From assembly GCF_000190535.1 (NCBI RefSeq), contig NC_015160.1:3720001-3784000 (forward strand): 64,000 nucleotides of DNA. The letters run 5' to 3'. The stretch comes from Odoribacter splanchnicus DSM 20712 (GTDB taxonomy: Bacteria; Bacteroidota; Bacteroidia; Bacteroidales; Marinifilaceae). The notes beneath the pieces were generated by a model. It was given only the letters and a program-made list of their open reading frames with translations. It ran no database searches and was not told the DNA's origin. A program made the position numbers and the translations under genes. Shown one piece after another: positions 25,776 through 34,953 of this stretch. Numbering within the stretch: the first letter of the stretch is position 1; each line of letters opens with the position of its first letter.

Positions 25776-28700
25776 TCAGAATTTCAGTGTCAGATTAAAG
25801 CCCATGGTTCGGGTAGAAGGTAATTGTCCCATTTCCGAACCCGGAACGATGGTACCGTTATTCAGGGTTGCGACTTCCGGATCGTATACCGGGAAATCTT
25901 TTGTCCACATGGCCAGATTACGCCCGTACAAGGCGAGGGTCAGGCGTTCGATACCGATCTTATTCAACCCCGCCGAGGGAATCGTATATTCGATACGGGC
26001 TTCCCGGAGCTTCAGGAAAGAAGCGTCGAAAGAGTTGGTCTCTACATTGGCACGCCTCCAATAATCGGCGTAGTATTTGGATACAGAGATCGGTACATTG
26101 TTGGGTACATACTGCCCCCGTTCATCCAGCATCACACCTTCACCGACGACTTCAAAATTGGGGTTTCCCCGGTATTTCAGGGTATGTTTCAATGTTCCGT
26201 GTTCGGTCATTTTATGGTGAGTCTGGGAATAAACGATACCTCCCCATTGACCGTCGAACAATATGCTTACCCGGAAATTTTTGTAAGAAAACTCGTTCGA
26301 GAAACCGGCTTTCCAGGCGGGATAGGCATTCCCTACATATTCGAATTCGGTTGTCCGGGCCGTGATCCCGTCTTTCCAAACAACTTGTCCGTCAGGGGCC
26401 CGTTTTAGTTTATAACCGTAAATATCACCGATAGAACCACCTACTTTTGCAATCAGGGCACAATTAGTACCTCCTGTATAAGCAATGGTCTGTCCATCGG
26501 TCAAACCGGCTGCCAGGGACAATACCTTGTTGTAATTTTTCGCCCAGGTAAAAGTTGAATTCCAGGTGAAATTTTTTGTTTTTACCGGGGTTCCGTCCAG
26601 TTGTAGTTCGATACCGCGGTTACGCACTTTCCCGGAGTTCATCGTTGCTTTGGTATAACCGGTCGTTTGATCCATCGGTACGTCGAGAATCTGATTCCGG
26701 GTGATATTGTTATAAAAAGCCAGATCCAGTCCGAAACGCTGCTTGAACATCCGCCAATCCAGTCCGACCTCTATGCTATTGGAGATTTCAGGTTTGAATC
26801 TGGCATTGTAAAGCGTGGGAGATACGGAAGCCGATCCCGGAAAGGCAGAGGTATTATAATATTTGGCTGTTTTATAGGGGGCGGTATCATTTCCTACCTG
26901 TGCCCAGGAAGCTCTCAACTTGGCAAACGATATTTGTTCGGGTAGGCGGAGTAGGTCTGAAAGTATAAAACTCGTACTCACAGAAGGATAGAAAAAAGAG
27001 TTGTTGCCGGAGGGGAGTGTACTCGACCAGTCGTTCCGTCCGGTTACATCCAGAAAGATCTTATTGGCATAAGATAAGGTGGCTGTGCCGTACACACTAT
27101 TTACCCGTTTGTTTCTTTCCGTAAAGGTGGTGATCGGGGCAGCGACTCCGTTACTCAGTTTATAAACTCCCGGAGTGATCAGGTCTTTTACGTAAGCCTG
27201 TTGCATTTTGTATTTATTGTCCATCCGGTTGGCTCCTACCGATACACTCAGATTGAAACTGTTGCTCAATTGGTTCCGGTAGGTAAGTAGAACGTCCGTA
27301 TTGTTTTCGTAGCTGAATACATCTTGTTGCTGGTAATATCCTTTGGGGAAATTCTTCAGACCATAAGGACGGATCATTTCGCGGGTATCGAAACTCAGGT
27401 CGATACCGGAACGGATCATCAATTCCCATTTCGGTGAAAATTCATAGATGATCGAACCGGTTGCGACAACACCGTGTTTTTCCATCGGATTCAGACATTC
27501 GTAGGCGATAACGTAAGGATTGTCCAACCAGGGACTGAACGGACGCAATATTTCCCGTCCTTCTTTCCCTTTCACCCAGCGTTGTTGGTACCAGCGTACA
27601 TCGACGCTCGGATTGGTCAGGATCATAAAATAAGGGATAGAGGAGTTGTTATATCCCGTTGCCGGCAGATTATCGCTTTGCCGTTTGACATAATTGACCT
27701 TGGCGGAAACTCTTAACTTATCGGTTACCTGGTTTTGGAAGGAGCCCGATACGGCGATCCGGTTAAAACCCGTGTTCGGCATGATCCACTCATTTTTGGT
27801 ATAAGTAAGCGATAGGCGAACGGCACTTTTTTCCGACGAACCGTCGATCGCAATACTGTTGACGAGTGTATAACCTGTCTGCCAGAATGCTTTACGATGA
27901 TTTCTCTTCACCCATGGGGTACGGACCGTACCCATCTGTTGGGTTTCGGGGTCGTATTGATAATAGAGCGAACCGTCCAGTTTAGGCCCGAACGAAAGAG
28001 CTACATTGCCTGAAGCGGCTCCGTCTTCAGAATCTCCGTAAGAGTAATACAGTTTGCCCGAAGCATTGGTCTTTAAATCACCTTGACCGTATTCTTCCTG
28101 AAATTCAGGCCAGTGTAATACCCGGTCGAAACTGGAGTTGGAATTAAAAGTCACTCCCAGGTATTTTTTCTTTTTATTCACGCCTGATTTCGTCGTCACG
28201 AGCATCACCCCATTGGCTGCCCGGCTTCCGTATAAAGCAGCTGCGGTAGCTCCTTTCAGCACCTGGATACTGGCGATATCATCCGGATTGATATCGGCTA
28301 TGCCATTCCCGTAATCTACCGGTACGTCACCACCACCTCCGGCTCCGTAGGAGTTCGAGCCATCACCTGTCATCTGACTGTTTAAAGGCACTCCGTCCAA
28401 TACGATCAAGGCATTGTTGCCGTCGATATTCAGAGAAGCATCCCCGCGTAAAGTAATCCGGGCGGAGGAGATCGGACCGGAAGAAGTCGACAGGATATTT
28501 GCTCCGGCTACTTTTCCGACCAATGCAGAAGCCCAGTTGGTCGGTGTCGCATCGGACATCATCTTTTCAGTAACGGTTTGGGTGGAATAGCCCAGGCCTT
28601 TTTCTTCTCTCTTAATCCCTAAAGCTGTGACTACTACGCCTTCCAGTTCTTGCCGTTCTTCTTCCAGGGTAACATCGATCACTGTTTTGCCGTTCCATTT

Positions 28701-28979
28701 CAATTCCTGTGTTTTAAAGCCTAAAAAGCTGAAAACGAGCACTGCATCTTTATCTGCTTGCCCCATAAATAAAGAATAAGTTCCGTCATTTTGTGTTACC
28801 ACTCCCAGCGTTGTTCCTTTTATCAGGACGGCTACCCCGGGCATCGGACTTCCCTGTACATCTTTAACGGTGCCCGATAACACCATATCTTGCCCGAAAC
28901 CTAACTTACAGGCAAGACATAAGACCCATAAAGTCGTAAAAATTCGTTTTGTCATACTGATTTTACACCTACTTTTCAT
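25776..28979 (-). CDS. SusC/RagA TonB-dependent outer-membrane receptor
   Basis: A 1067-residue receptor. It has an N-terminal signal peptide, a carboxypeptidase-regulatory-like domain (about 32-115, with VLSGTVKDVQGSPMPGVAVL), a TonB-box-like ELEGVVVTALG, the plug (ANGVMLVTTKSG near 260-270) and a 22-strand type barrel ending in MGFNLTLKF. There is no STN domain, so it is not of the FecR-signalling class. The first ATG (28979) gives eight extra residues before MTKRIF at 28955; either could be the start. An inverted repeat (28961-29011) overlaps the start region. The protein should import its unknown ligand together with the downstream SusD. Confidence 0.95.
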   Translation of the reverse strand: MKSRCKISMTKRIFTTLWVLCLACKLGFGQDMVLSGTVKDVQGSPMPGVAVLIKGTTLGVVTQNDGTYSLFMGQADKDAVLVFSFLGFKTQELKWNGKTVIDVTLEEERQELEGVVVTALGIKREEKGLGYSTQTVTEKMMSDATPTNWASALVGKVAGANILSTSSGPISSARITLRGDASLNIDGNNALIVLDGVPLNSQMTGDGSNSYGAGGGGDVPVDYGNGIADINPDDIASIQVLKGATAAALYGSRAANGVMLVTTKSGVNKKKKYLGVTFNSNSSFDRVLHWPEFQEEYGQGDLKTNASGKLYYSYGDSEDGAASGNVALSFGPKLDGSLYYQYDPETQQMGTVRTPWVKRNHRKAFWQTGYTLVNSIAIDGSSEKSAVRLSLTYTKNEWIMPNTGFNRIAVSGSFQNQVTDKLRVSAKVNYVKRQSDNLPATGYNNSSIPYFMILTNPSVDVRWYQQRWVKGKEGREILRPFSPWLDNPYVIAYECLNPMEKHGVVATGSIIYEFSPKWELMIRSGIDLSFDTREMIRPYGLKNFPKGYYQQQDVFSYENNTDVLLTYRNQLSNSFNLSVSVGANRMDNKYKMQQAYVKDLITPGVYKLSNGVAAPITTFTERNKRVNSVYGTATLSYANKIFLDVTGRNDWSSTLPSGNNSFFYPSVSTSFILSDLLRLPEQISFAKLRASWAQVGNDTAPYKTAKYYNTSAFPGSASVSPTLYNARFKPEISNSIEVGLDWRMFKQRFGLDLAFYNNITRNQILDVPMDQTTGYTKATMNSGKVRNRGIELQLDGTPVKTKNFTWNSTFTWAKNYNKVLSLAAGLTDGQTIAYTGGTNCALIAKVGGSIGDIYGYKLKRAPDGQVVWKDGITARTTEFEYVGNAYPAWKAGFSNEFSYKNFRVSILFDGQWGGIVYSQTHHKMTEHGTLKHTLKYRGNPNFEVVGEGVMLDERGQYVPNNVPISVSKYYADYWRRANVETNSFDASFLKLREARIEYTIPSAGLNKIGIERLTLALYGRNLAMWTKDFPVYDPEVATLNNGTIVPGSEMGQLPSTRTMGFNLTLKF

Positions 28980-29011
28980 AGTAATTTTAATTATTTTTTA
29001 CAGGTGTAAAA
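28961..29011. promoter_or_regulatory. Inverted repeat over the susC start region
   Basis: TTTTACACCT (28961-28970) and AGGTGTAAAA (29002-29011) are perfect 10-base complements separated by 31 bases, flanking the first possible ATG of susC (28979). It may be an operator or a leader-RNA stem that hides the start. Confidence 0.5.
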
Positions 29012-29020
29012 GTATATTCA

Positions 29021-29060
29021 AGAAAAAACGGAATCATTACAAAAAAGTGAAGATTCCGTT
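29021..29060 (-). terminator. Intrinsic terminator of the DUF4268-like gene
   Basis: A 9-bp perfect stem (AACGGAATC at 29027-29035 with GATTCCGTT at 29052-29060). Read on the minus strand it is followed by TTTTTTCTT. It lies 14 bp after the stop codon and separates this gene from susC. Confidence 0.7.
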
Positions 29061-29073
29061 AACCCGTCACGAC

Positions 29074-29532
29074 TCAACTATTTTTTATCCTCTCATTGAT
29101 CAGATCGCGGTATTCCCAGTAAGCTTGTTCCAATAACGGCATTTTTTCAGCGAAGAAAGCATATATTTTATCCCAGTCCGCGGGATGGTATAGATTGACA
29201 TCTTTCAATTCGAAATAAATCACACTTAACGGGCGTTCGCCCATGCCGAGGTAATCTTCGTCCCAATGCAGATCCTCCCCGCAATCCGCTGCCATGAGTT
29301 TCCGGTAAGACTGAAAGCATTCGTAGATTTCGTATCTTCTCAAATCGTTTTTATGGTCGATTTGGAACAATACCAGAGCTTTTTGTTCATCGGCATAAAA
29401 TTTGAGTTGGGTAGACTTGATTTTAACTCCTGTCAACACCCATTTCCGGTAAATCTTATGTTTGGAACAATAGCGTTTAAATCCATTCCAAAAATTGATT
29501 TTAAGCTCTTTTGCTTCCTCCTTCGACCACAT
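29074..29532 (-). CDS. DUF4268-like protein
   Basis: A 152-residue soluble protein rich in aromatic and charged residues, with no signal peptide. Its pattern (MWSKEEAKELKINFWNGFKRY, then TGVKIKSTQLKFYAD, and WDKIYAFFAEKMPLLEQAYWEYRD at the end) is that of small DUF4268-type proteins of Bacteroidetes, some of which are related to restriction-enzyme-associated domains. No catalytic motif is evident. It is a single-gene unit: divergent from rnhB through the palindromic promoter at 29570 and ended by its own terminator at 29021. Function unknown. Confidence 0.75.
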   Translation of the reverse strand: MWSKEEAKELKINFWNGFKRYCSKHKIYRKWVLTGVKIKSTQLKFYADEQKALVLFQIDHKNDLRRYEIYECFQSYRKLMAADCGEDLHWDEDYLGMGERPLSVIYFELKDVNLYHPADWDKIYAFFAEKMPLLEQAYWEYRDLINERIKNS

Positions 29533-29544
29533 AATCGTTGAAAA

Positions 29545-29585
29545 TTGAATATAAAAAAATGAAAATAATTATCTTTGCAAAGATA
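29545..29585. promoter_or_regulatory. Back-to-back promoters sharing one palindrome (rnhB / DUF4268-like)
   Basis: TATCTTTGCAAAGATA (29570-29585) is a perfect 16-base palindrome and is a TAnnTTTG -7 box in both directions. For rnhB, TTG at 29545-29547 sits at the -33 distance. The -33 box for the minus gene is weak. Confidence 0.55.
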
Positions 29586-29635
29586 GAATTAATTGGGCGA
29601 AAGTTTATAACGTCTATGCCTTAGTTTAATTGCTT

Positions 29636-30235
29636 ATGTTAGAACTAAAATACGATTATCACAGTATAGAGGCCGGATGTGACGAAGCCGGGAGGGGATG
29701 TCTGGCAGGTCCTGTTTTTGCTGCTGCCGTAATCCTGCCGGATAATTTTTCCGACGAATTGCTCAATGACTCTAAGCAGCTTTCGGAAAAACAACGGGCC
29801 GGGCTCCGTCCGGTCATCGAACGGGAAGCTTTGGCTTGGGCTGTGGCTAGTGTCGATAATCACGAAATCGACAAGATCAATATTCTGAATGCTTCTATTC
29901 TGGCGATGCACCGGGCTTTAGACCAATTGAAAGTACGCCCCGGACACATCATTGTCGACGGTAACCGTTTTAAAAAATACAGAGATATTCCTCACCTTTG
30001 TATTGTTAAAGGTGACGGTAAATATATGTCCATAGCAGCGGCTTCCGTGCTTGCAAAAACTCACCGGGACGAATATATGGAAAACCTTCATGCTCTTTTT
30101 CCCGTTTACAATTGGAAAAAAAACAAGGGGTATCCGACACAGGAACACCGGAAAGGAATCGAACAGGCTGGAGTTACGGAATTTCATCGTACCAGTTTTA
30201 CTTTATTGGACTCACAGTTAAAAATTCAATTTTAA
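29636..30235 (+). CDS. rnhB: Ribonuclease HII
   Basis: A 199-residue RNase HII, which removes ribonucleotides and RNA primers from DNA-RNA hybrids. The family core is plain: [15 protein letters not shown] with catalytic Asp16-Glu17, then [10 protein letters not shown], a further Asp in HIIVDGNRF, and [19 protein letters not shown] carrying the last conserved residues; the C-terminal [12 protein letters not shown] is typical. The start at ATG 29636 is preferred over a TTG two codons upstream (29630). The length is normal. It lies downstream of the palindromic divergent promoter. Confidence 0.96.
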   Translation: MLELKYDYHSIEAGCDEAGRGCLAGPVFAAAVILPDNFSDELLNDSKQLSEKQRAGLRPVIEREALAWAVASVDNHEIDKINILNASILAMHRALDQLKVRPGHIIVDGNRFKKYRDIPHLCIVKGDGKYMSIAAASVLAKTHRDEYMENLHALFPVYNWKKNKGYPTQEHRKGIEQAGVTEFHRTSFTLLDSQLKIQF

Positions 30236-30324
30236 AATAAGAACCTATGCATTAAAACTTGCTCCCTTCTTTTGTATTTAGTTTATTGCTTTTAGCCTTT
30301 ACCTTTTAAACTTTTACTTTTTAT

Positions 30325-31833
30325 ATGGCTTTCATCAATTCGATATTAAGTATTTTCACCCAGAAACGGTTGGCACAGATTGACTTTTTCAAAGCCAATC
30401 CGATAAAAGTACAACGGGATACGTTACAGGAATTATTAACTCTGGCAGCAAACACCGAATATGGTCGGAAATATCACTTCAACACTATTTTGACTGCCGA
30501 ACAATACCGGGAACGTTTGCCGATCGTCCATTATGAAGACATCCGGGATCTGGTCCTGCGGACTATGGAAGGGCAGAATAATTTGCTTTGGCCCGAAGAG
30601 ATCAAATGGTTCGCCAAGTCGTCGGGGACTACCGATGCCAAAAGTAAGTTCATCCCGGTAAGTCCTTCTGTACTTGAAAATTGTCATTTCAGAGGGGGAA
30701 AAGATGTCATCGCTATTTTTAACCGGCTCTATCCGGAAGCACAGGTATTTAGTGGAAAGACTCTGGCTTTGGGGGGGAGTAGCGAGGTTTCTAAAAGTAA
30801 TAGCCATTGCCAGTACGGTGATTTGTCGGCCATTATGATTTCTAATACCCCTTTTTGGGCCAATATGATGAAAACCCCCGATTCATCTATCATGCTGATG
30901 AGCAATTGGGAGGAGAAAATCGAGAAGATATGTGAGACGACGATCAAAGAAGATGTCCGTTGCCTGGCAGGAGTTCCTTCCTGGTTTCTGACGGTCATTC
31001 ATAAAATTTTAGAAAAAACAGGAAAAAGCAACCTGCATGAAGTGTGGCCTAACCTGGAGTTGTTTATTCATGGTGGGATTAGTTTTATTCCTTACCGGGA
31101 ACAATACAAACGTCTTCTGCCCGATCCTAAGATGAAGTATCTGGAAACCTACAACGCTTCGGAAGGTTTCTTCGGTTTACAGGATGATCCGGAAGATGCT
31201 TCTATGTTGCTGATGTTGGACTATGGGGTTTACTATGAATTTCTCCCTATGAGTGAGCTCGGTAAAACCAAACCCCGGACTTTATTATTGGAAGAAGTGG
31301 AAACCGGGGTCAATTATGCGCTTATCATTACGACCAATGGAGGGTTATGGCGTTATATGATCGGAGATACCATTCAATTTACTTCGGTTAAACCGTATAA
31401 GTTCAGGATTACCGGTCGCACAAAATTGTTTATCAATGCTTTTGGAGAGGAACTGATCATCGATAATGCAACAGAGGCGCTCAAACGGGCATGTGCAGAG
31501 ACCGGCGCAGATGTTTACGAATTTACTGCGGCTCCTGTCTTTATGGAAGAAGGGAAAAAAGGCGCTCATGAATGGTTGATCGAGTTCAATACACCTCCTG
31601 CCGATCCGGAGTATTTTGCCGGTATCCTGGATCAGGAACTTCAAAAATTAAATTCCGATTATGAAGCCAAACGGTTGTTATCTCTGGAGCGTTTACGCCT
31701 GCATATCGCCCGTCCCGGACTTTTCAACGACTGGCTTAAAGAGAAAGGCAAACTGGGAGGACAACACAAAGTGCCCCGGCTTTGGAATGACCGGACACAT
31801 CTTGAAGAGTTATTGCTGCTGGACCGGAAATAA
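30325..31833 (+). CDS. GH3 auxin-responsive promoter family protein (acyl-adenylating type)
   Basis: A 502-residue protein of the GH3 family, relatives of ANL adenylating enzymes. It has the ATP-binding-like stretch WFAKSSGTTDAKSKFIPVS near residue 95, the YNASEGFFGLQDD motif near 275 corresponding to the YxxSE adenylate-binding core, and DTIQFTSVKPYKFRITGRTKLFINAFGEEL before the C-terminal domain. Plant GH3 enzymes join amino acids to hormones; the bacterial members, common in Bacteroidetes, have no established substrate. It follows rnhB by 89 bp and may be co-transcribed. It converges with the phosphoesterase gene. Confidence 0.9.
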   Translation: MAFINSILSIFTQKRLAQIDFFKANPIKVQRDTLQELLTLAANTEYGRKYHFNTILTAEQYRERLPIVHYEDIRDLVLRTMEGQNNLLWPEEIKWFAKSSGTTDAKSKFIPVSPSVLENCHFRGGKDVIAIFNRLYPEAQVFSGKTLALGGSSEVSKSNSHCQYGDLSAIMISNTPFWANMMKTPDSSIMLMSNWEEKIEKICETTIKEDVRCLAGVPSWFLTVIHKILEKTGKSNLHEVWPNLELFIHGGISFIPYREQYKRLLPDPKMKYLETYNASEGFFGLQDDPEDASMLLMLDYGVYYEFLPMSELGKTKPRTLLLEEVETGVNYALIITTNGGLWRYMIGDTIQFTSVKPYKFRITGRTKLFINAFGEELIIDNATEALKRACAETGADVYEFTAAPVFMEEGKKGAHEWLIEFNTPPADPEYFAGILDQELQKLNSDYEAKRLLSLERLRLHIARPGLFNDWLKEKGKLGGQHKVPRLWNDRTHLEELLLLDRK

Positions 31834-32083
31834 AATTCGGACAGGGACAGGGCCTCCGGAGGGGCTTATAGATTGTAGGCCTGCAGCTTTTAAAGCCGGA
31901 CCGGTGGCTTTGTTGTGAAAATTGGAGGGGAAGTGATAGCTTCCCCAAACTGTATCCGGCGGCTTTGTGCCGGTCAGACAACGGTTTTTCCAGACCATCC
32001 CCTGTGCTGTTTTCCGGCTGTTTTATTGTTGAATGAGTTATACCGGAGGCTGTGGGAGTATACCGGTTTCATGGCCGGAAGGT
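31834..32083. other. Convergent intergenic region with several small hairpins
   Basis: This 250-bp gap between two converging genes holds short perfect stems, the best being GGGGAAG/CTTCCCC (31927-31946), plus AAAGCC/GGCTTT near 31888 and the palindrome CCTCCGGAGG near 31853. None has a strong T-run. They may jointly act as terminators. No gene is supported. Confidence 0.4.
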
Positions 32084-33481
32084 TTATTTATCGGGGAGGA
32101 GTACCACTTTTTGCCGGGGGAAAATATGTCCGAAACGGTCGGTGACTTCGATCTCGATTTCCCGGGCTTTTTCAGATGGAGTAGCTTCAAAATAAAAGAA
32201 AGATTCCTGGGGTTGGGTATATTTCTCGGTCTTCAATCGGCCGACATATTCCAGATAATCGGGATCATAGCCGTTAAAACGTTGCATTGCCCCTTTAGCG
32301 GCTCCGTCTTCATACCATTTCACCTGCCATTTTTTATCCCAGTTCCAGACCTTGGCAATGACGCTGTTCGGTTTTTCTTTCACAGTTCCCCGGGGAAATA
32401 CTTTAAATTGCCAGTTGCGCTCATGGCCTACGGATTTATAAAACCATTCTATTTCCGAGCCTGTAATTTCGAAAACATCATAACCGTTAGGGGTACCGTC
32501 ACGATTTTCATCGGCTGTCCACCAGGTTCCGCAGATGGCTCCTATATTGTGTTCGATAATACCGGGTTTGATTTCATGGTTGGAATTCAGGTGGGTATGC
32601 CCTGAGATCAGACTGACAGGGTGGTTTTTCAAAATACCGAACAATTCTTCTCCGCCGGGGATGATACCCCGGTCAGCATAATAAAAAGGGGAATGGGTGG
32701 CGATGAGGATTGGAGCATTTTCCGGAAGGTACTTTAAAAGTTGGCCTACCCATTGAATTTGTTCCTCCGTCAGGGCTTCGGTATATTTTTTATTTCCCTC
32801 GTAGAGGATGTTGTCGAGTACAATGCAATAGACTTTTCCTAATTGAAAAGCGTAATAAGCCGGACCGAAATATTTTTCGTAGGTGTGGGCAGAAGCTTTG
32901 TCCGACAAGATTTCCTTATCATGATCATGATTACCGATAACGGGATAGAAAGGTATCTTTAGTCGGGCCATTTCTTTTTTGTAGACCGGGAAGTGTTCGA
33001 AATGATCCCAGACGATATCTCCCAGACTGATTCCGGTGACCGGTGTAGCCGGGGGATAACTTGCAATCATCTCTTGCAGGTCGGGAATACTTTGGGTCTG
33101 GAAACGCTGGAACTGTTCATCCGTTTTGGTTTGTACGTCCGCGATGGCTAGCAGGATATGATGACTCCTTTTTCCTGTCTCGGTCAGCTGGAAGATATAA
33201 TCTTCTTTTTCCGGATCCAAAGGCAGATAAAATTCAGGAGTTCCCGATCGGTAATCGGCCACATATCCATCCGGGGTCAGGAGGTAAACGAAACGGGCTT
33301 CCTGGTCGGTGTCGAGTAGGAAATTCCCTTTTGTGTCTGTCTGGGTGAAATTTATTCCGTCGGTGATGACGACATGGGATAATCCTTTATTTCCTGCTTT
33401 TACCTGTCCACGGATAGGCATACAGAAAGCAGCATGACTGAGAATCAGAAATGCTGCCGATAAACAAATTGTCAGGTTCAT
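32084..33481 (-). CDS. Exported calcineurin-like metallophosphoesterase
   Basis: A 465-residue protein with an N-terminal signal peptide (cleavage likely after SHAAFCMPI), an N-terminal beta domain (about 22-95, with KGLSHVVITDGINFTQTDTKGNF), a calcineurin-like phosphoesterase core, and a C-terminal beta domain (about 330-465). Metal-binding motifs are present in order: IADVQT, GDIVWDH, GNHDHD, ATHSP and SGHTHLNS. This three-part layout is common in Bacteroidetes phosphoesterases that act in the periplasm. It begins 3 bp after the stop of the small exported protein upstream, so the two are co-transcribed. The substrate is unknown. Confidence 0.93.
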   Translation of the reverse strand: MNLTICLSAAFLILSHAAFCMPIRGQVKAGNKGLSHVVITDGINFTQTDTKGNFLLDTDQEARFVYLLTPDGYVADYRSGTPEFYLPLDPEKEDYIFQLTETGKRSHHILLAIADVQTKTDEQFQRFQTQSIPDLQEMIASYPPATPVTGISLGDIVWDHFEHFPVYKKEMARLKIPFYPVIGNHDHDKEILSDKASAHTYEKYFGPAYYAFQLGKVYCIVLDNILYEGNKKYTEALTEEQIQWVGQLLKYLPENAPILIATHSPFYYADRGIIPGGEELFGILKNHPVSLISGHTHLNSNHEIKPGIIEHNIGAICGTWWTADENRDGTPNGYDVFEITGSEIEWFYKSVGHERNWQFKVFPRGTVKEKPNSVIAKVWNWDKKWQVKWYEDGAAKGAMQRFNGYDPDYLEYVGRLKTEKYTQPQESFFYFEATPSEKAREIEIEVTDRFGHIFPRQKVVLLPDK

Positions 33482-33484
33482 GAT

Positions 33485-34024
33485 TTATTCTTTGATTAAG
33501 ATAGAATTGAAAACAGTTAATATTTCTTCAGGAGATTTGGCCTTTTTCAGGGCTTTTTCGAGCTCTCCGGTTTCTTCCTCATAGTAAGCGACAAAGGCTG
33601 CATCCAGGCATTTCGACAGTTCTGCCGTAGCTGTTTGTTCGTTGATTTCCTGCCGGCGGACTGCTTTTTTGAAATAACTGTCCAGCTTCATAACCGAGTT
33701 ATAAATCGCGGGTTTATAGATTTCCATCGTGTTATCGGTGAATCCTACCGTTGCTGTATGCCGGCGGACATATACTTTCTGAGTAGCATACAGTTTGCGG
33801 GCAATCCGGTCCCCGAGGAAGTGCTGGGGATATTCTTTCAGGTCTGCATGATTCAGGTCGATCCCATAATTGGTGAATACAAATTGAGGAGTTTTCGCCG
33901 GTATAGGAGTACTGGCTGAAGCTGCAGTCGTTCCATGTGTCTTGTTATCGGCCAGAGCCATCCGTTGAGCTTTTACCGAAAACCCTAATGCGATAAGTGC
34001 TAAAAATAAAATTGTAATTTTCAT
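33485..34024 (-). CDS. Small exported protein of unknown function
   Basis: A 179-residue protein with a clear signal peptide (MKITILFLALIALGFSVKAQ, cleavage after KAQ) and no lipobox. After a Thr/Ala/Pro-rich linker the mature part is mostly helical and charged (KLDSYFKKAVRRQEINEQTATAELSKCLDAAF, quoted as observed segments) and contains one cysteine. I do not recognise a family. It is the first gene of a two-gene unit with the periplasmic phosphoesterase (3-bp gap), so it may be a partner or regulator of that enzyme. This link is only positional. Confidence 0.7.
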   Translation of the reverse strand: MKITILFLALIALGFSVKAQRMALADNKTHGTTAASASTPIPAKTPQFVFTNYGIDLNHADLKEYPQHFLGDRIARKLYATQKVYVRRHTATVGFTDNTMEIYKPAIYNSVMKLDSYFKKAVRRQEINEQTATAELSKCLDAAFVAYYEEETGELEKALKKAKSPEEILTVFNSILIKE

Positions 34025-34233
34025 ATTCTTTTTTTATTCAATGTGATTTTCCTTATTTTTCAATGCAAAGTAAGAACAGAGAAATTACAGCCTGGTGAAT
34101 AAATTATTTCGATTCGGTTAAATTTGGGGTACCGTAGGTTTGGATAAGAAAGTTAGTTACATGTTTGTTTTTTCCCTTCGGTTTCCTATTTTTGTTTCGG
34201 AAACATGGACTTTTTTTCCCGACATATTATTAT

Positions 34234-34241
34234 TATATTTG
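34234..34241 (+). promoter_or_regulatory. -7 box of the sigma/FecR/SusC locus
   Basis: TATATTTG matches TAnnTTTG and lies 22 bases before the sigma factor start at 34264. The expected -33 position is an A/T-rich run of seven T without a clear TTTG. Confidence 0.45.
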
Positions 34242-34263
34242 TTCAGGTATTTTCAGTAATTCT

Positions 34264-34857
34264 ATGACAGAGGAAGCGATGTTATTCCGGCGGGTGCAGG
34301 AGGGATGTTGGGAGGCTTTCGATGTGCTGTTTCATACTTATGCGGAACAGCTGTTTTTTTATGCGATGGGGTTTGTGAATAACCGGGAGGAAGCCAGGGA
34401 TATTGTGCAGGGAACGTTTATTACTTTGTGGGAACAGCGGGGGAAGATTCAGTGTACGGGGGCTATTTATCCTTATTTGTTACGTTTGGTGAAAAATGCT
34501 TGTCTTAATTATCAGGTGCATGAGAAAGTGAAGGAACGTTATTTGTTGGAAAAACGAATGACGGAGGAGGAAGGGGAAGAAGTGCCGGCAGATGAGGAGG
34601 AGGAGTTTGAGGTGCAATATGCCCGTTTGCGGAAAGTGGTGGATGGTTTGCCGGAGAAATGCAGGGAAATTTTTATTTTGGGATGCGTAGATGGGTTGAG
34701 TTATAAAGAAGTGTCGGAGAAAATGGGAGTGTCGGTGAATACGGTGAAGACACAGATTAAGTTGGCGTACAGGAAGTTGAAATTAGAATTAGGAGGGCAA
34801 AATTTTGTGTGGGAGTGGACTGCTGGGGGAGTATTGTTTATATTGATGCAAAAATAA
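34264..34857 (+). CDS. ECF-type RNA polymerase sigma factor
   Basis: A 197-residue extracytoplasmic-function sigma-70 factor. Region 2 is visible at about 5-75 (LFRRVQEGCWEAFDVLFHTYA, AMGFVNNREEARDIVQGTFITLWEQR) and region 4 at about 125-180 (LPEKCREIFILGCVDGLSYKEVSEKMGVSVNTVKTQIKLAYRKL, helix-turn-helix). The start at 34264 was preferred because the 33 codons upstream contain the promoter box and have no sigma similarity. The protein ends in a short hydrophobic tail. It is followed by fecR and an STN-containing SusC, so it is the output factor of a surface-to-nucleoid signalling route controlling this Sus locus. Confidence 0.95.
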   Translation: MTEEAMLFRRVQEGCWEAFDVLFHTYAEQLFFYAMGFVNNREEARDIVQGTFITLWEQRGKIQCTGAIYPYLLRLVKNACLNYQVHEKVKERYLLEKRMTEEEGEEVPADEEEEFEVQYARLRKVVDGLPEKCREIFILGCVDGLSYKEVSEKMGVSVNTVKTQIKLAYRKLKLELGGQNFVWEWTAGGVLFILMQK

Positions 34858-34953
34858 TTTTCAAAAAAAGTATTTTTCTTTTCACCCTGATCGGCTATCT
34901 TCTTGTTTAGAAGATAGGAAAAGATAGTTAAAGCCTTTATAAAAAATGGACTT

